Shown piece after piece: positions 1-8,403 of a stretch of 64,000 nt of DNA. Positions within the stretch are counted from its first letter, which is position 1, and every line of letters starts with the position of its first letter. The notes beneath the pieces were generated by a model. The model worked only from the letters and a program-made list of their open reading frames with translations, was not told where the DNA came from and ran no database searches. Both the position numbers and the translations under genes were made by a program. Origin of the DNA: Candidatus Tepidiaquacella proteinivora (lineage in GTDB: Bacteria > Bacteroidota > Ignavibacteria > Tepidaquicellales > Tepidaquicellaceae); the NCBI GenBank assembly GCA_013348845.1, contig CP054675.1:1435501-1499500 (forward strand), given 5' to 3'.

Positions 1-1
1 A

Positions 2-1525
2 ATTTTTGATAATATAGCCGAAGGTGTCGTAATAGGTGATATAAATGAGACATTTATATTAGCAAATCCTGCAGCTGAAAAAATATTCGGTTCGCCCCCA
101 GGTGGTTTAATTGGAAGGAATTTTAAGGATTTCGTAGAGCCTGAGCATTTAAAAATCTTACTTCATAATACAGAAGAAAGGAAAAAAGGGAAAGTAAATA
201 ACTACGAGCTGGAAATAAAAAAATTCGGTGGTGAGAAAAGAATCATTTCAATAAGTGCCTCACCACGATATGATAAAAATGGTAATTATGCTGGATCCTT
301 CGGATTAATTTCAGATATTACCGGTAAAAAAATACTGGAATCAGAACTTGAAAATTCCAAGTCAAAAGCTGAAGAAATGAACCGTCTTAAAACCAATATT
401 CTTTCCAATATAAGTCATGAATTCAGAACACCTTTAAATAGTATACTTGGTCTCTCAGAATATATAATGGAAAATTTCACACAGGAAGATATAATAAGTT
501 TTGCGAAACAAATTCATAATAGCGGAAACAGATTACTACAAACAATTAACCAAATTCTCGATTTATCAAGAATTGAGGCTAATAAATTTGACATTAATAT
601 TGAAAAAATTCAAATTGATGAAATTATTGAAAACCTTAAAAGTATATATTTGCCAATAGCAGAAGAAAAAAATATAAATTTTATTATTGATGTTAAAAAT
701 CCGATTGAGCTTTACTGTGAAAAATCAATGTTGAGGTCTGTATTAAATAATTTTGTAAATAATGCTATTAAATATACCCACAAAGGTGAAGTAAGATTAG
801 AAATAAAGAATGTAGATACCGAAACAGGAAAGTTTGTACATTTTCAAATATCGGATACCGGTATAGGTATAGAAGAAAATTCTAAAAAACAGATTTTCGA
901 GGCATTCAGGCAAGCAAGTGAAGGATGGGGAAGAAAATTCGAGGGGCTTGGATTAGGACTAACAATTGCAAGGAAATATCTTACTTATTTAAAAGGTCAT
1001 TTAGATTTTGAAAGTAAATTAAATAAAGGAACTACTTTTAATATTTATATTCCTTCAGAATGTAATAAGGAAGAATTTGTAATACCTTTAAAAGAACCCG
1101 CTAAAGAAATTATAGCACCCACTCAGCCAAAAGAACCTCTTAGAAAAATTCTTTATGTAGAAGATGATTATAATTGCCAGTTATTAGTTAAGATTTTACT
1201 CAGAGATAAATTTTCCGTCGATATAGCAAAAAATTTAAATGATGCTCTTTCATTAATTGCTATTAACTTATATGATATGATTTTACTTGATATTAATTTA
1301 GGCGGTGGGGAAACAGGTTTAGACCTGCTTAAATCATTGAAAAATAATACAAGATATGAAAACATCCCCGTAATAGCTCTGACCGCATACGCTTTAAAAG
1401 AAGAAAGGGATGCAATTTTAAAAGCGGGATGTATAGAGCATGTAAGTAAACCTTTCGAAAAAGAAACTTTGTTAAATGCAATTTTCCGTGTAATTGATAA
1501 AATAAAAAATCTAAACCTGTATTGA
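2..1525 (+). CDS. Hybrid sensor histidine kinase (PAS-HisKA-HATPase-REC), 5' end outside window
   Basis: This is a two-component hybrid kinase that senses an unknown signal, autophosphorylates on histidine and passes phosphate to its own receiver domain. The reading frame is open from base 2, and the stretch before the first internal ATG (377) encodes a PAS domain ending 'SDITGKK', so the true start lies upstream of the window. A coiled linker then leads to the HisKA box 'ISHEFRTPLNS' with the phospho-acceptor His at 416-418. It is followed by the ATPase N box 'NNFVNNAIKY', the G1 box 'DTGIG' and a G2-like 'GLGLGL'. The C-terminal receiver begins 'KILYVEDD', has the phospho-acceptor Asp at 1289-1291 ('LLDINL') and a conserved Lys in 'SKPF'. 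Its last four bases overlap the next kinase gene, which suggests co-translation. No DNA-binding response regulator is adjacent. Confidence in the family is high; the signal is unknown. Confidence 0.95.
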   Translation: MFDNIAEGVVIGDINETFILANPAAEKIFGSPPGGLIGRNFKDFVEPEHLKILLHNTEERKKGKVNNYELEIKKFGGEKRIISISASPRYDKNGNYAGSFGLISDITGKKILESELENSKSKAEEMNRLKTNILSNISHEFRTPLNSILGLSEYIMENFTQEDIISFAKQIHNSGNRLLQTINQILDLSRIEANKFDINIEKIQIDEIIENLKSIYLPIAEEKNINFIIDVKNPIELYCEKSMLRSVLNNFVNNAIKYTHKGEVRLEIKNVDTETGKFVHFQISDTGIGIEENSKKQIFEAFRQASEGWGRKFEGLGLGLTIARKYLTYLKGHLDFESKLNKGTTFNIYIPSECNKEEFVIPLKEPAKEIIAPTQPKEPLRKILYVEDDYNCQLLVKILLRDKFSVDIAKNLNDALSLIAINLYDMILLDINLGGGETGLDLLKSLKNNTRYENIPVIALTAYALKEERDAILKAGCIEHVSKPFEKETLLNAIFRVIDKIKNLNLY

Positions 1526-3099
1526 GCTTAAAAAAATTACAAGGTGTGCCGGAATTAAAGATAAATAAAAAAAGCCAATTAGAAGATTTATTTAAGAGTA
1601 ATTCTGATTTATTAAAAAATATATTTAATAATTTTCAGGATATTATAATTCTATATAATCTACATAGGAAAAAAATATTATTCATCAGTAAAAATATAAC
1701 TAATATCCTGAACTATAACATTAAAGATATAAAAAGCCTAACAAACGAAGATATACACTATTTAATGCATTCCGGTGATTTTAAGGAATATAAAAAAATT
1801 GATTATCAAAAAAATAAAGACTTATGTTTTGAATATAGATTGAAAATTAATAACACAAGAAATTATAAATGGTTTAAAGAAAATATATTAGTATTAGAAA
1901 AAGATAATTTTGATCAACCATATATAATATTATATACATTAAAGGATATATCTGCTTACAAGGAACTTGAGAAAAAACTTTCCGATACAGAAGACAAGTT
2001 AAAAGATTTCGAAAAGTTACAAGATAATGCTTTATGGGAACTCGACATAACGACAAATAAAATAACCTTCACTAAGGAAATGAGCAAAATTCTTGAATTA
2101 GAAGAGGGCAAGAAAATCAATAAAAACCAGTTTTTAAAATATATTTACCCTGAAGATTTAAAAAACTTTAAAGCTTCTTTATTAAAATTAGCCAAGGGAA
2201 TACCGCAGCAGATAACATTAAGAGTAAAATTAAAATCGGGGAATATAAAATATCTACTTTCAAATCTTAAACCAATAACAAATAAGAAAAATAAAGTCAC
2301 AAAAATTTCTGCAATATCAATAGATATATCAGAAAAAAAATTAGCGGAAAGTAAATTAAGAGAATATACAAAAGAATTAAAAGAATTAAATAGAAGTAAA
2401 GATAAGTATTTCTCAATTATCGCACATGATTTAAGGGGTCCTTTTACCAGTCTTTTAGGCTTTTCTAACCTACTTAAGGAAGAATTTGATTTTTTAACCC
2501 GTGAAGAGGTTAAACATTATATCAGTCTGATAAATTCCTCATCAAAAAATATTTATAGCTTAATAGAAAATTTATTACAATGGACAAGACTTCAGACAGG
2601 TAGGTTAGTATATCAACCGGAAAATGTAAATCTAAATTCTATTATTGATGAAGTTGTAATGTTATATAAAGCCCAGGCGAGTACAAAGAATCTTGATATT
2701 GTTATTGATATTCAAAATGAAATTTATGTTTATGCAGATATAAATATGTTAAAATCAGTTTTGCAAAATCTCGTTTCTAATTCAATTAAATTTTCAGAAG
2801 AAGGCGGAAAGATTATTCTAAGCGTTGAGGAAAATAACAATAAATACACAATCTCTGTTAGTGATACCGGCATTGGAATCCCCCCTGAAGTTGTTGATAA
2901 ATTATTTAAAATAGATTTTCATTACTCTACCCCGGGGACAAGAGATGAAAAGGGTTCTGGGTTAGGACTTATTCTCTGTAAAGAGTTTATATCAAAACAT
3001 GGTTCTGAAATTAAAGTAAAGAGTGAACCCAAAATAGGTACAACTATATCATTTGATTTAAAAAAGGGAAAGAACACAAATATAAAAAAGAATCAATAA
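1522..3099 (+). CDS. PAS-domain sensor histidine kinase
   Basis: This is a cytoplasmic-looking sensor kinase with no convincing membrane segments. Two PAS-like domains lie at about residues 26-147 and 165-272, each ending in a PAC-type 'DIS' motif. A short coiled coil follows (275-295), then the HisKA box 'IIAHDLRGPFTSLLG' with His302, and a HATPase domain with the N box 'LQNLVSNSIKFS', G1 'SDTGIGI' and G2 'GSGLGL'. There is no receiver domain. The start is TTG at 1522, sharing TTGA with the stop of the upstream hybrid kinase, so translation is probably coupled. The pair may form one phosphorelay in which this kinase feeds the neighbour's receiver; that is inference. The output regulator is not in view. 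Confidence 0.93.
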   Translation: MSLKKLQGVPELKINKKSQLEDLFKSNSDLLKNIFNNFQDIIILYNLHRKKILFISKNITNILNYNIKDIKSLTNEDIHYLMHSGDFKEYKKIDYQKNKDLCFEYRLKINNTRNYKWFKENILVLEKDNFDQPYIILYTLKDISAYKELEKKLSDTEDKLKDFEKLQDNALWELDITTNKITFTKEMSKILELEEGKKINKNQFLKYIYPEDLKNFKASLLKLAKGIPQQITLRVKLKSGNIKYLLSNLKPITNKKNKVTKISAISIDISEKKLAESKLREYTKELKELNRSKDKYFSIIAHDLRGPFTSLLGFSNLLKEEFDFLTREEVKHYISLINSSSKNIYSLIENLLQWTRLQTGRLVYQPENVNLNSIIDEVVMLYKAQASTKNLDIVIDIQNEIYVYADINMLKSVLQNLVSNSIKFSEEGGKIILSVEENNNKYTISVSDTGIGIPPEVVDKLFKIDFHYSTPGTRDEKGSGLGLILCKEFISKHGSEIKVKSEPKIGTTISFDLKKGKNTNIKKNQ

Positions 3100-3127
3100 A
3101 AAAAAACCGGTACATCAAGTACCGGTT
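3100..3127 (-). terminator. Rho-independent terminator for the W/H-rich protein gene
   Basis: A perfect 9-bp stem, AACCGGTAC (3105-3113) with GTACCGGTT (3119-3127), surrounds a 5-base loop. Read on the minus strand it is followed by a run of T residues (the A run just below 3105). It lies 30 bases beyond the stop of the minus-strand gene and directly after the kinase stop. On the plus strand no T run follows, so it should serve mainly the minus-strand gene. Confidence 0.85.
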
Positions 3128-3156
3128 AAAAGGGTTAAATTAATAAAAACAAAATT

Positions 3157-4443
3157 TTAATCGTGTCTTGAGTTAGATTTGTTTTCGTTCCTATTGCCTG
3201 AATTGTTATTCCTGTTACTGTTGCTATTATTATTTTCTCTATTAGATTTATTTTCATGAGATTTTCGCTCGCCTGAATTATAATTCCTGTTCTCATCTCT
3301 TGGTTTACTCTCCCGCTGCTTATTCTCATAAGATTTATTTTCCTGCTTCTTGTTTTCGTATGACTTATTCTCATTCTGTTTATTTTCGTAAGACTTACTT
3401 TCCTCTTTCTTATACTCATAAGGTATCTTTTCTTTCTCCTGATTTCCAGACTCGTATTTCTTCTCTTTGTTTGGTTTTTCTACACTTTTTGATTCTGTAT
3501 CTCTGTTGTTATAATCTTTTTTCTTTTCAGTATTAGTACTTTTATTACTTTTATTACCAGTTTCTTTAACAATAGCTCCTTTGGGCTTATATATTGTTAT
3601 TGAATTATCATCAATTTTTATACTTTTTTCTTTCTCAGAATATTTAATTAATTTAGGTTCTATTTTTTCATCTATACTTTTTTCAATATTTTTTACAGGG
3701 GGTCCATTATTAATTATAATGTCATTATATTTACTTTGCTTCCCAATATTTGATTTACTGATAAGAAGTTGATTATAATCAGCATCAATTATATTTTCTT
3801 TTGTTATTAATTCTTTAGTAAATTTTTTCTTCTCTATGAAAGTCCAATACTTATAATAGTGGTGGTGATGGTAGTGATATCTATGCTTATGCCACCTGTG
3901 GAAGTGCGGATATCTTGGAAACCATCCTACATAAGCACCGGTATAACACCAATCCACCCAACTTGGTGCCCATACTCTACCCGGTATCCAGATCCATCCA
4001 TATATTTCAGAATAGACCCACCTTCCATGATGATAACATGCCCAACCCCAATCATAAAATGAATACCAGAACCAACCCCAAATAGTATAATACCATCTAC
4101 CATAACAGTAAGGAGACCATCCGACATAATAAATTCTTGGACGCCAGACCCAAATAATTTGATTTCTGCAACAGGATTCGCCACTACTAACTTCTTCCTC
4201 ATCTTTTGGAATCATATCTTCAAGTTCCCCTTTAGTTGTTTTAATCCATTCCCCATCTTTATCAAGGTCTTTATACATTTCTCTATAATTCGCAGTAGAA
4301 TCAAATAAATCGCTTTCATCATCATAATATTCCGAAGTATCAATCTGGGCAAAATTATCTTTTGGAATTAGAAAAAGAAATAATGCGAAAAAAACCCCCA
4401 TAAAAAACACTGTGTGTTTTTTAAATATTTTTATGGTATTCAT
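3157..4443 (-). CDS. Secreted Trp/Tyr/His-rich protein (DUF6600-like) with charged repeat tail
   Basis: This is an exported protein of unknown function. Residues 1-33 are a signal peptide (basic start, long hydrophobic stretch, 'NFAQ' before the likely cleavage point). An acidic segment with a Cys pair (about 91-92) precedes an unusual block at 98-200 made of short repeats such as 'YGRWYY', 'WGWFWYSF', 'HGRWVY', 'YGWIWIPG' and 'WAPSWVDW'. This pattern matches my knowledge of the DUF6600 family of W-rich repeats. Residues 180-197 form a His-rich cluster ('HYHHHHYY'), a possible metal-binding patch. The last 230 residues are Lys/Glu/Asn/Ser-rich and look disordered, with three exact-spaced 10-residue units starting SYENK at 351, 361 and 371. 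A strong AAGGAG ribosome site (4452-4457) sits before the ATG. The gene is monocistronic with its own terminator. Confidence 0.85.
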   Translation of the reverse strand: MNTIKIFKKHTVFFMGVFFALFLFLIPKDNFAQIDTSEYYDDESDLFDSTANYREMYKDLDKDGEWIKTTKGELEDMIPKDEEEVSSGESCCRNQIIWVWRPRIYYVGWSPYCYGRWYYTIWGWFWYSFYDWGWACYHHGRWVYSEIYGWIWIPGRVWAPSWVDWCYTGAYVGWFPRYPHFHRWHKHRYHYHHHHYYKYWTFIEKKKFTKELITKENIIDADYNQLLISKSNIGKQSKYNDIIINNGPPVKNIEKSIDEKIEPKLIKYSEKEKSIKIDDNSITIYKPKGAIVKETGNKSNKSTNTEKKKDYNNRDTESKSVEKPNKEKKYESGNQEKEKIPYEYKKEESKSYENKQNENKSYENKKQENKSYENKQRESKPRDENRNYNSGERKSHENKSNRENNNSNSNRNNNSGNRNENKSNSRHD

Positions 4444-4686
4444 TACCTTTTCTCCTTAAAAATTTACGAAAGGTTATTTAACTTATAGATTAATTATATC
4501 AATACAACAATACTCCATAATCAAGCACTATACACCTAAACTTACTCTTTATACTCACAATTTAAACAAAAAGTTCAATAAAAAGTTTAATAAAATATAA
4601 TGCTTTCTTACTAAATAAATAATCTAAAAAAATCAAGATTATATTATATAATTACCCCTGATAAATAAAATTTATTCCCTTTTTAG

Positions 4687-4773
4687 CAGAGAGTGCGGGA
4701 TTCGAACCCGCGAAACGGTTTCCCGTTTACACGCTCTCCAGGCGTGCCTCTTAAACCACTCGAGCAACTCTCT
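4687..4773 (-). tRNA. tRNA-Ser (anticodon GGA)
   Basis: The minus strand folds as a class II tRNA. A 7-bp acceptor stem pairs AGAGAGT with ACTCTCT. The D arm is followed by an anticodon stem CACGC/GCGTG closing loop CTGGAGA with anticodon GGA (plus-strand bases 4737-4739). The long variable arm is typical of tRNA-Ser, and the T arm GCGGG-TTCGAAT-CCCGC is canonical. The discriminator is G and CCA is not encoded. It should read UCC and UCU codons. Confidence 0.95.
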
Positions 4774-4907
4774 AATATTTTATACATAAAATTAAGAATT
4801 TTATTATCTAACTAAAATGCAATTTTTATTATAAATTATTTAAAAAATAAAAGACTTTTTTGTATTTTAAATTATTTATATGTTTTTCAGGAAAATATCT
4901 ATATAAT

Positions 4908-5720
4908 ATGAATTCATTAACTCTAAAAAATATCTTAAAGGAAATTGTAATTGTTGCTGATAATATTTGTCAAAAAGGTTGGGCTGAAGGAAATGCGGGA
5001 AATATATCCTGCAATATTACTGAATTTATTGATAAAAAAATTAATCATAGAAAATATGAGGTGTATGATTTTCTTCAACCGTATCGAAACCTCAATGAAA
5101 AATTTATCCTAACGACTGCTACTGGAATAAAAATGCGGGAACTTGTTTCAGATACAGCATCTTGTATGCTGATTATATATATATTTAATTATGGTAAAAG
5201 TTATATTTTATTAAGTTATAATGATATTTTTAATAAGAAAAATTTAAAAAAAAGTAAAAACTTAACTCCAACTTCTGAGCTCCCTTCCCATCTTGCAATT
5301 CATGATTTTCTTATTAAAACAAACAGAAAAGAAAAGTTTGTACTTCATACACACCCAACAGAAGTAATCGCCTTAACTCAAATAAAAAAATTTACTAAAG
5401 AAATAACTATAAATAATTTGCTTTGGAAAACACATCCTGAAATGAAAATCTTTTTACCTGATGGGGTTGGTTTTGTTCCTTACTGTCTGCCGGGTAGTAA
5501 TAAAATTGCTGAATTAACAGTGAAATCAATTAAAAATCACAAAGCAATAATATGGGAAAAACATGGCTGTCTTGCAATAAGTGATAGTATATTGAAGTGT
5601 TTTGATATTATAGACCTAATTACAAAAGCAATTAAAATATTTTTTATTTGCAAATCTGCAGGATTTGAGCTCGAGGGTTTGAAAGAATCTGAATTGAAAA
5701 GACTAAATGAAAAAACATAA
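4908..5720 (+). CDS. rhaD: Rhamnulose-1-phosphate aldolase-like class II aldolase
   Basis: This zinc-dependent class II aldolase probably cleaves L-rhamnulose 1-phosphate to dihydroxyacetone phosphate and lactaldehyde. Counting from the ATG at 4908 the protein is 270 residues, close to the 274 of E. coli RhaD. Conserved signatures are 'NAGNIS' near the N-terminus, 'PTSELPSH' with the presumed catalytic Glu124, 'HTHPTEVIALT' with zinc ligands His147 and His149, 'PDGVGFVP' and 'EKHG' with the third ligand His219. These positions are offset by 6-7 from the E. coli residues Glu117, His141, His143 and His212. A longer frame from TTG 4860 adds 16 residues without family similarity, so I prefer the ATG. 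No rhamnose isomerase, kinase or transporter is adjacent, so the physiological substrate is uncertain. Confidence 0.85.
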   Translation: MNSLTLKNILKEIVIVADNICQKGWAEGNAGNISCNITEFIDKKINHRKYEVYDFLQPYRNLNEKFILTTATGIKMRELVSDTASCMLIIYIFNYGKSYILLSYNDIFNKKNLKKSKNLTPTSELPSHLAIHDFLIKTNRKEKFVLHTHPTEVIALTQIKKFTKEITINNLLWKTHPEMKIFLPDGVGFVPYCLPGSNKIAELTVKSIKNHKAIIWEKHGCLAISDSILKCFDIIDLITKAIKIFFICKSAGFELEGLKESELKRLNEKT

Positions 5721-5828
5721 CATCATTTTCAGAATAGTACATAACAAAAATCCTGATTATAATAAAACAATAAGAAAGATATAGTAAATTTAATACAATA
5801 TTATTAAATAAATCAGATTAGATATTTT

Positions 5829-7193
5829 ATGTCTATTAAACCTAAACTCGGTTTATTTGATACGACAATGGTTGTTATTAGTCTGGTAATAGGTATAGGA
5901 ATATTCAGGACACCATCAATAGTAGCAAGAAATACTGGGAACACAGAGTTATTTTTTTTAGCATGGGTAATAGGGGGGATAATTTGTTTATTAGGAGGAT
6001 TAATCTTTGCTGAAATCGGGGGAAAAAAATCTTTTGCTGGTGGTTATTATAAAGTTGTTTCTGAAGCATATAATCCAGCAATTGCTTTTATGTTAAACTG
6101 GCTTGGTATAATAATTACTTCAGGGGCAACATTCGCCGCTGTTTCTATAATTGCTTCAGAATATTTAATTCAAGCAATAGGAGATGTTCAACCTTTTGTA
6201 AATCCTGATTTTTTAAAGACCATTACAGGTAAAAAAATTGTCGCCGGAATACTCGTATTTATTTTATTTTTTATTAATTATTTAGGGATAAAATCCGGGG
6301 CAATATTTCTTAATATAATAACAGTATTAAAAATATTAACAATATTATTTTTCATTATTATTTCTTTTTTTTATCCGTCCAGTTATAACTATTCACCAGA
6401 AAATGAACCAATAAAATTCGTCAATAATGGATTTTATACAAGTATATTTGGTTTTTTTCTTGGGTTAAGAGCAGTGTTTTTTACCGTAGGGGGGTACCAA
6501 CTTACAACAAATCTATCTGCAGATGTTAAAAACCAGAAAAAGAATTTGCCTTTAGCAATAGTAACAGGAGTTGTGCTCGTAATTCTATTATATCTTTTTA
6601 TAAATTTTAGTTATTATAAACTCCTCGGATTTGAAGGTATATCTAAGTCAGATTTAATTGCAGCTGATATGGCTAATTTGATATTTGGCTCTTTGGGAAG
6701 TAGAATTATATCTATTGTAATACTCATATCAGCAATAGGTTATATGAATGCTACAATTATGCATACACCAAGAGCATACCACGCAATGGCAACAGATAAA
6801 GTTCTGCCCAAAATTTTTATGAAAGTTAATGAAAAAAATCAAGTACAGGAATTTGGATTAATTTTTATGTTTACCCTTGTAATATTTTTTATAATAACAC
6901 AAGAAGGTTTTGAAAAAATACTTAATGTAATAATGTTTAACGATTTATTATCAATTGCAATTACTGCATCAGTGATTTTCTTTTTTAGACATAGAGAAAG
7001 AAAACTTAATGAAAAATGGGAGGGATACAAATCTCCATTATATCCCGTGTTACCTATTATTTTTATCGTTTTTCTATTACTTGTATCAATAAGAAGTTTC
7101 TATGAGGATTTTATAGCGGGTATAGTTAGTTTAGGGGTCTTTTTTTTAGGATATCCAATTTATAAAATATTGAATAAAAAATTAAATAATTGA
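5829..7193 (+). CDS. APC-superfamily amino acid permease
   Basis: This is an inner-membrane secondary transporter, most likely for an amino acid or amine. The 454-residue length and about 12 hydrophobic segments fit the APC family. The first membrane segment carries the typical unwound motif 'GIGIFRTPS' (about residues 22-30), where the substrate backbone is bound. 'FAEIGGKKSFAGGYYKV' follows segment 2, as in LAT/APC transporters, and 'HTPRAYHAMATDKVLP' after segment 8 is another family signature. It stands alone with about 110 bases on each side and no obvious operon partner. A small inverted repeat overlaps and follows its stop (7190-7206) but lacks a T run. Substrate cannot be read from the sequence. 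Confidence 0.9.
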   Translation: MSIKPKLGLFDTTMVVISLVIGIGIFRTPSIVARNTGNTELFFLAWVIGGIICLLGGLIFAEIGGKKSFAGGYYKVVSEAYNPAIAFMLNWLGIIITSGATFAAVSIIASEYLIQAIGDVQPFVNPDFLKTITGKKIVAGILVFILFFINYLGIKSGAIFLNIITVLKILTILFFIIISFFYPSSYNYSPENEPIKFVNNGFYTSIFGFFLGLRAVFFTVGGYQLTTNLSADVKNQKKNLPLAIVTGVVLVILLYLFINFSYYKLLGFEGISKSDLIAADMANLIFGSLGSRIISIVILISAIGYMNATIMHTPRAYHAMATDKVLPKIFMKVNEKNQVQEFGLIFMFTLVIFFIITQEGFEKILNVIMFNDLLSIAITASVIFFFRHRERKLNEKWEGYKSPLYPVLPIIFIVFLLLVSIRSFYEDFIAGIVSLGVFFLGYPIYKILNKKLNN

Positions 7194-7308
7194 TTTCACA
7201 AATCAAGTAGTGGCTCTGCTTCGCAGATGATTTAGAAATTTATTACCTTCAGCTCTTGTTATTGATATTGAAATAATTTATTTATAAATTTTTAAATAAA
7301 GTGCAAAA

Positions 7309-8331
7309 ATGATTGATTTTAAAGAGTTAGAAAAAGCTTATAATGAAAACAGATTTTACTCACTGCAACTTGAGGTTGGTGATGTATGTTATCAGGGATG
7401 CTCTTATTGTTATATGAACGCCCTAACTGAAAGGAAAAATTCATTAACAGGAAAAAAAATTTTTGAAATATTATACGATGCAAAGCGATTAAAAATAACA
7501 GCAATAGAATGGTTGGGAGGAGAACCATTATTAAGAAGAGGAATATATTCCTTTCTAAAAAAATCAACTGAATTAGGTTTCAGAAATAATATGTGGACAG
7601 GAGGGCTACCACTTAAAAAAATTACTGTAGCAAAAAAACTTGCAGAATTTTGTAAGGTAGGTCTTATTTCTTTTCATCTTTCTACACTTGACAGAAAATT
7701 ATATGAAGAACTTCACCCCGGCAGAACTTCAAAGGATATTGATGATATAATAAAAGGAATTAAGAATTTATTAAAGTTAGGTTACCCTTCAAATCAAATA
7801 TTAAATTCCATAACTTTTACCGGTTATCAAAGTACAGAGGATTTAGTCGAAACAATGGAGTTTTTTTATAATGAATTTGAAATTACAAGTTCTATAAATG
7901 TTTACCATACATATTTAAGACCCGGTACAAGCTGCGAAGAGCTGAATAAATTTATTCCTTCTAAAAAGAGTGTGGCAAAAGCATATAAATACTATATTAA
8001 TTTTTTAGGGATTAAAAATTTTCCTATGAATTGTGTTAATAAGCAATATTGTTCGGCTACACTTGCAGCTTTAAACGATGGGACTGTATCACCATGTGCC
8101 ACAATCAGGAAAGGATGTAAAGAAAATTTGAATAAGTACAGATTATATGATATTGTTATGAATAATATTGAGTATCTCACATTTCAAAAACTTAAAGATA
8201 AAAATAACTTACCAGATGGATGTAAAATTTGTAAACTAAATGATATTTGCTGGGGATGTCGCTCAAGATCTTATGCCGCTGGAAATGGTATATACGGGAA
8301 AGATCCAAGATGTTTTAGAACGAATAAATAA
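7309..8331 (+). CDS. Radical SAM protein with SPASM-type C-terminus
   Basis: The protein is a radical S-adenosylmethionine enzyme. The [4Fe-4S] motif CxxxCxxC is present as Cys27, Cys31 and Cys34 ('CYQGCSYCY'), followed by 'EWLGGEPLLR', the GGE motif that contacts SAM. The C-terminal third holds further cysteines: 'NKQYCSA', 'SPCAT', 'RKGCKE', 'GCKICKLNDICWGCRSR' and 'DPRCF'. That arrangement is typical of SPASM/twitch domains that bind auxiliary iron-sulfur clusters. Family members often modify ribosomally made peptides or act as anaerobic sulfatase maturases. I find no short precursor-peptide frame or sulfatase next to it, so the substrate is unknown. It begins with ATG and has no close operon partner. 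Confidence 0.9.
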   Translation: MIDFKELEKAYNENRFYSLQLEVGDVCYQGCSYCYMNALTERKNSLTGKKIFEILYDAKRLKITAIEWLGGEPLLRRGIYSFLKKSTELGFRNNMWTGGLPLKKITVAKKLAEFCKVGLISFHLSTLDRKLYEELHPGRTSKDIDDIIKGIKNLLKLGYPSNQILNSITFTGYQSTEDLVETMEFFYNEFEITSSINVYHTYLRPGTSCEELNKFIPSKKSVAKAYKYYINFLGIKNFPMNCVNKQYCSATLAALNDGTVSPCATIRKGCKENLNKYRLYDIVMNNIEYLTFQKLKDKNNLPDGCKICKLNDICWGCRSRSYAAGNGIYGKDPRCFRTNK

Positions 8332-8403
8332 ATTTTATACATTGATAAAATTCAGTAAATTTTTAATTTTATAATAAATATTAAAACAACATAAATTAAT
8401 AAT

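Noticed and set aside
3135-4202. Several frames of 63-94 codons on both strands within the W/H-rich protein gene
   Set aside because: They are out-of-frame readings of a low-complexity gene whose own frame has a signal peptide, strong ribosome site and terminator.
3157-4443. Repeat-rich minus-strand region as a CRISPR or DNA repeat array
   Set aside because: The repeats are codon-level (10-residue protein units) inside an open frame and differ at the DNA level; there are no spacers.
4860-4907. Longer TTG start for the RhaD-like gene
   Set aside because: It adds 16 residues with no similarity to the family; the ATG at 4908 gives the usual length.
7190-7226. Two small inverted repeats after the APC permease (TTGATTT/AAATCAA and TCTGC/GCAGA)
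   Set aside because: Neither is followed by a T run and both stems are short, so a terminator call is not justified.
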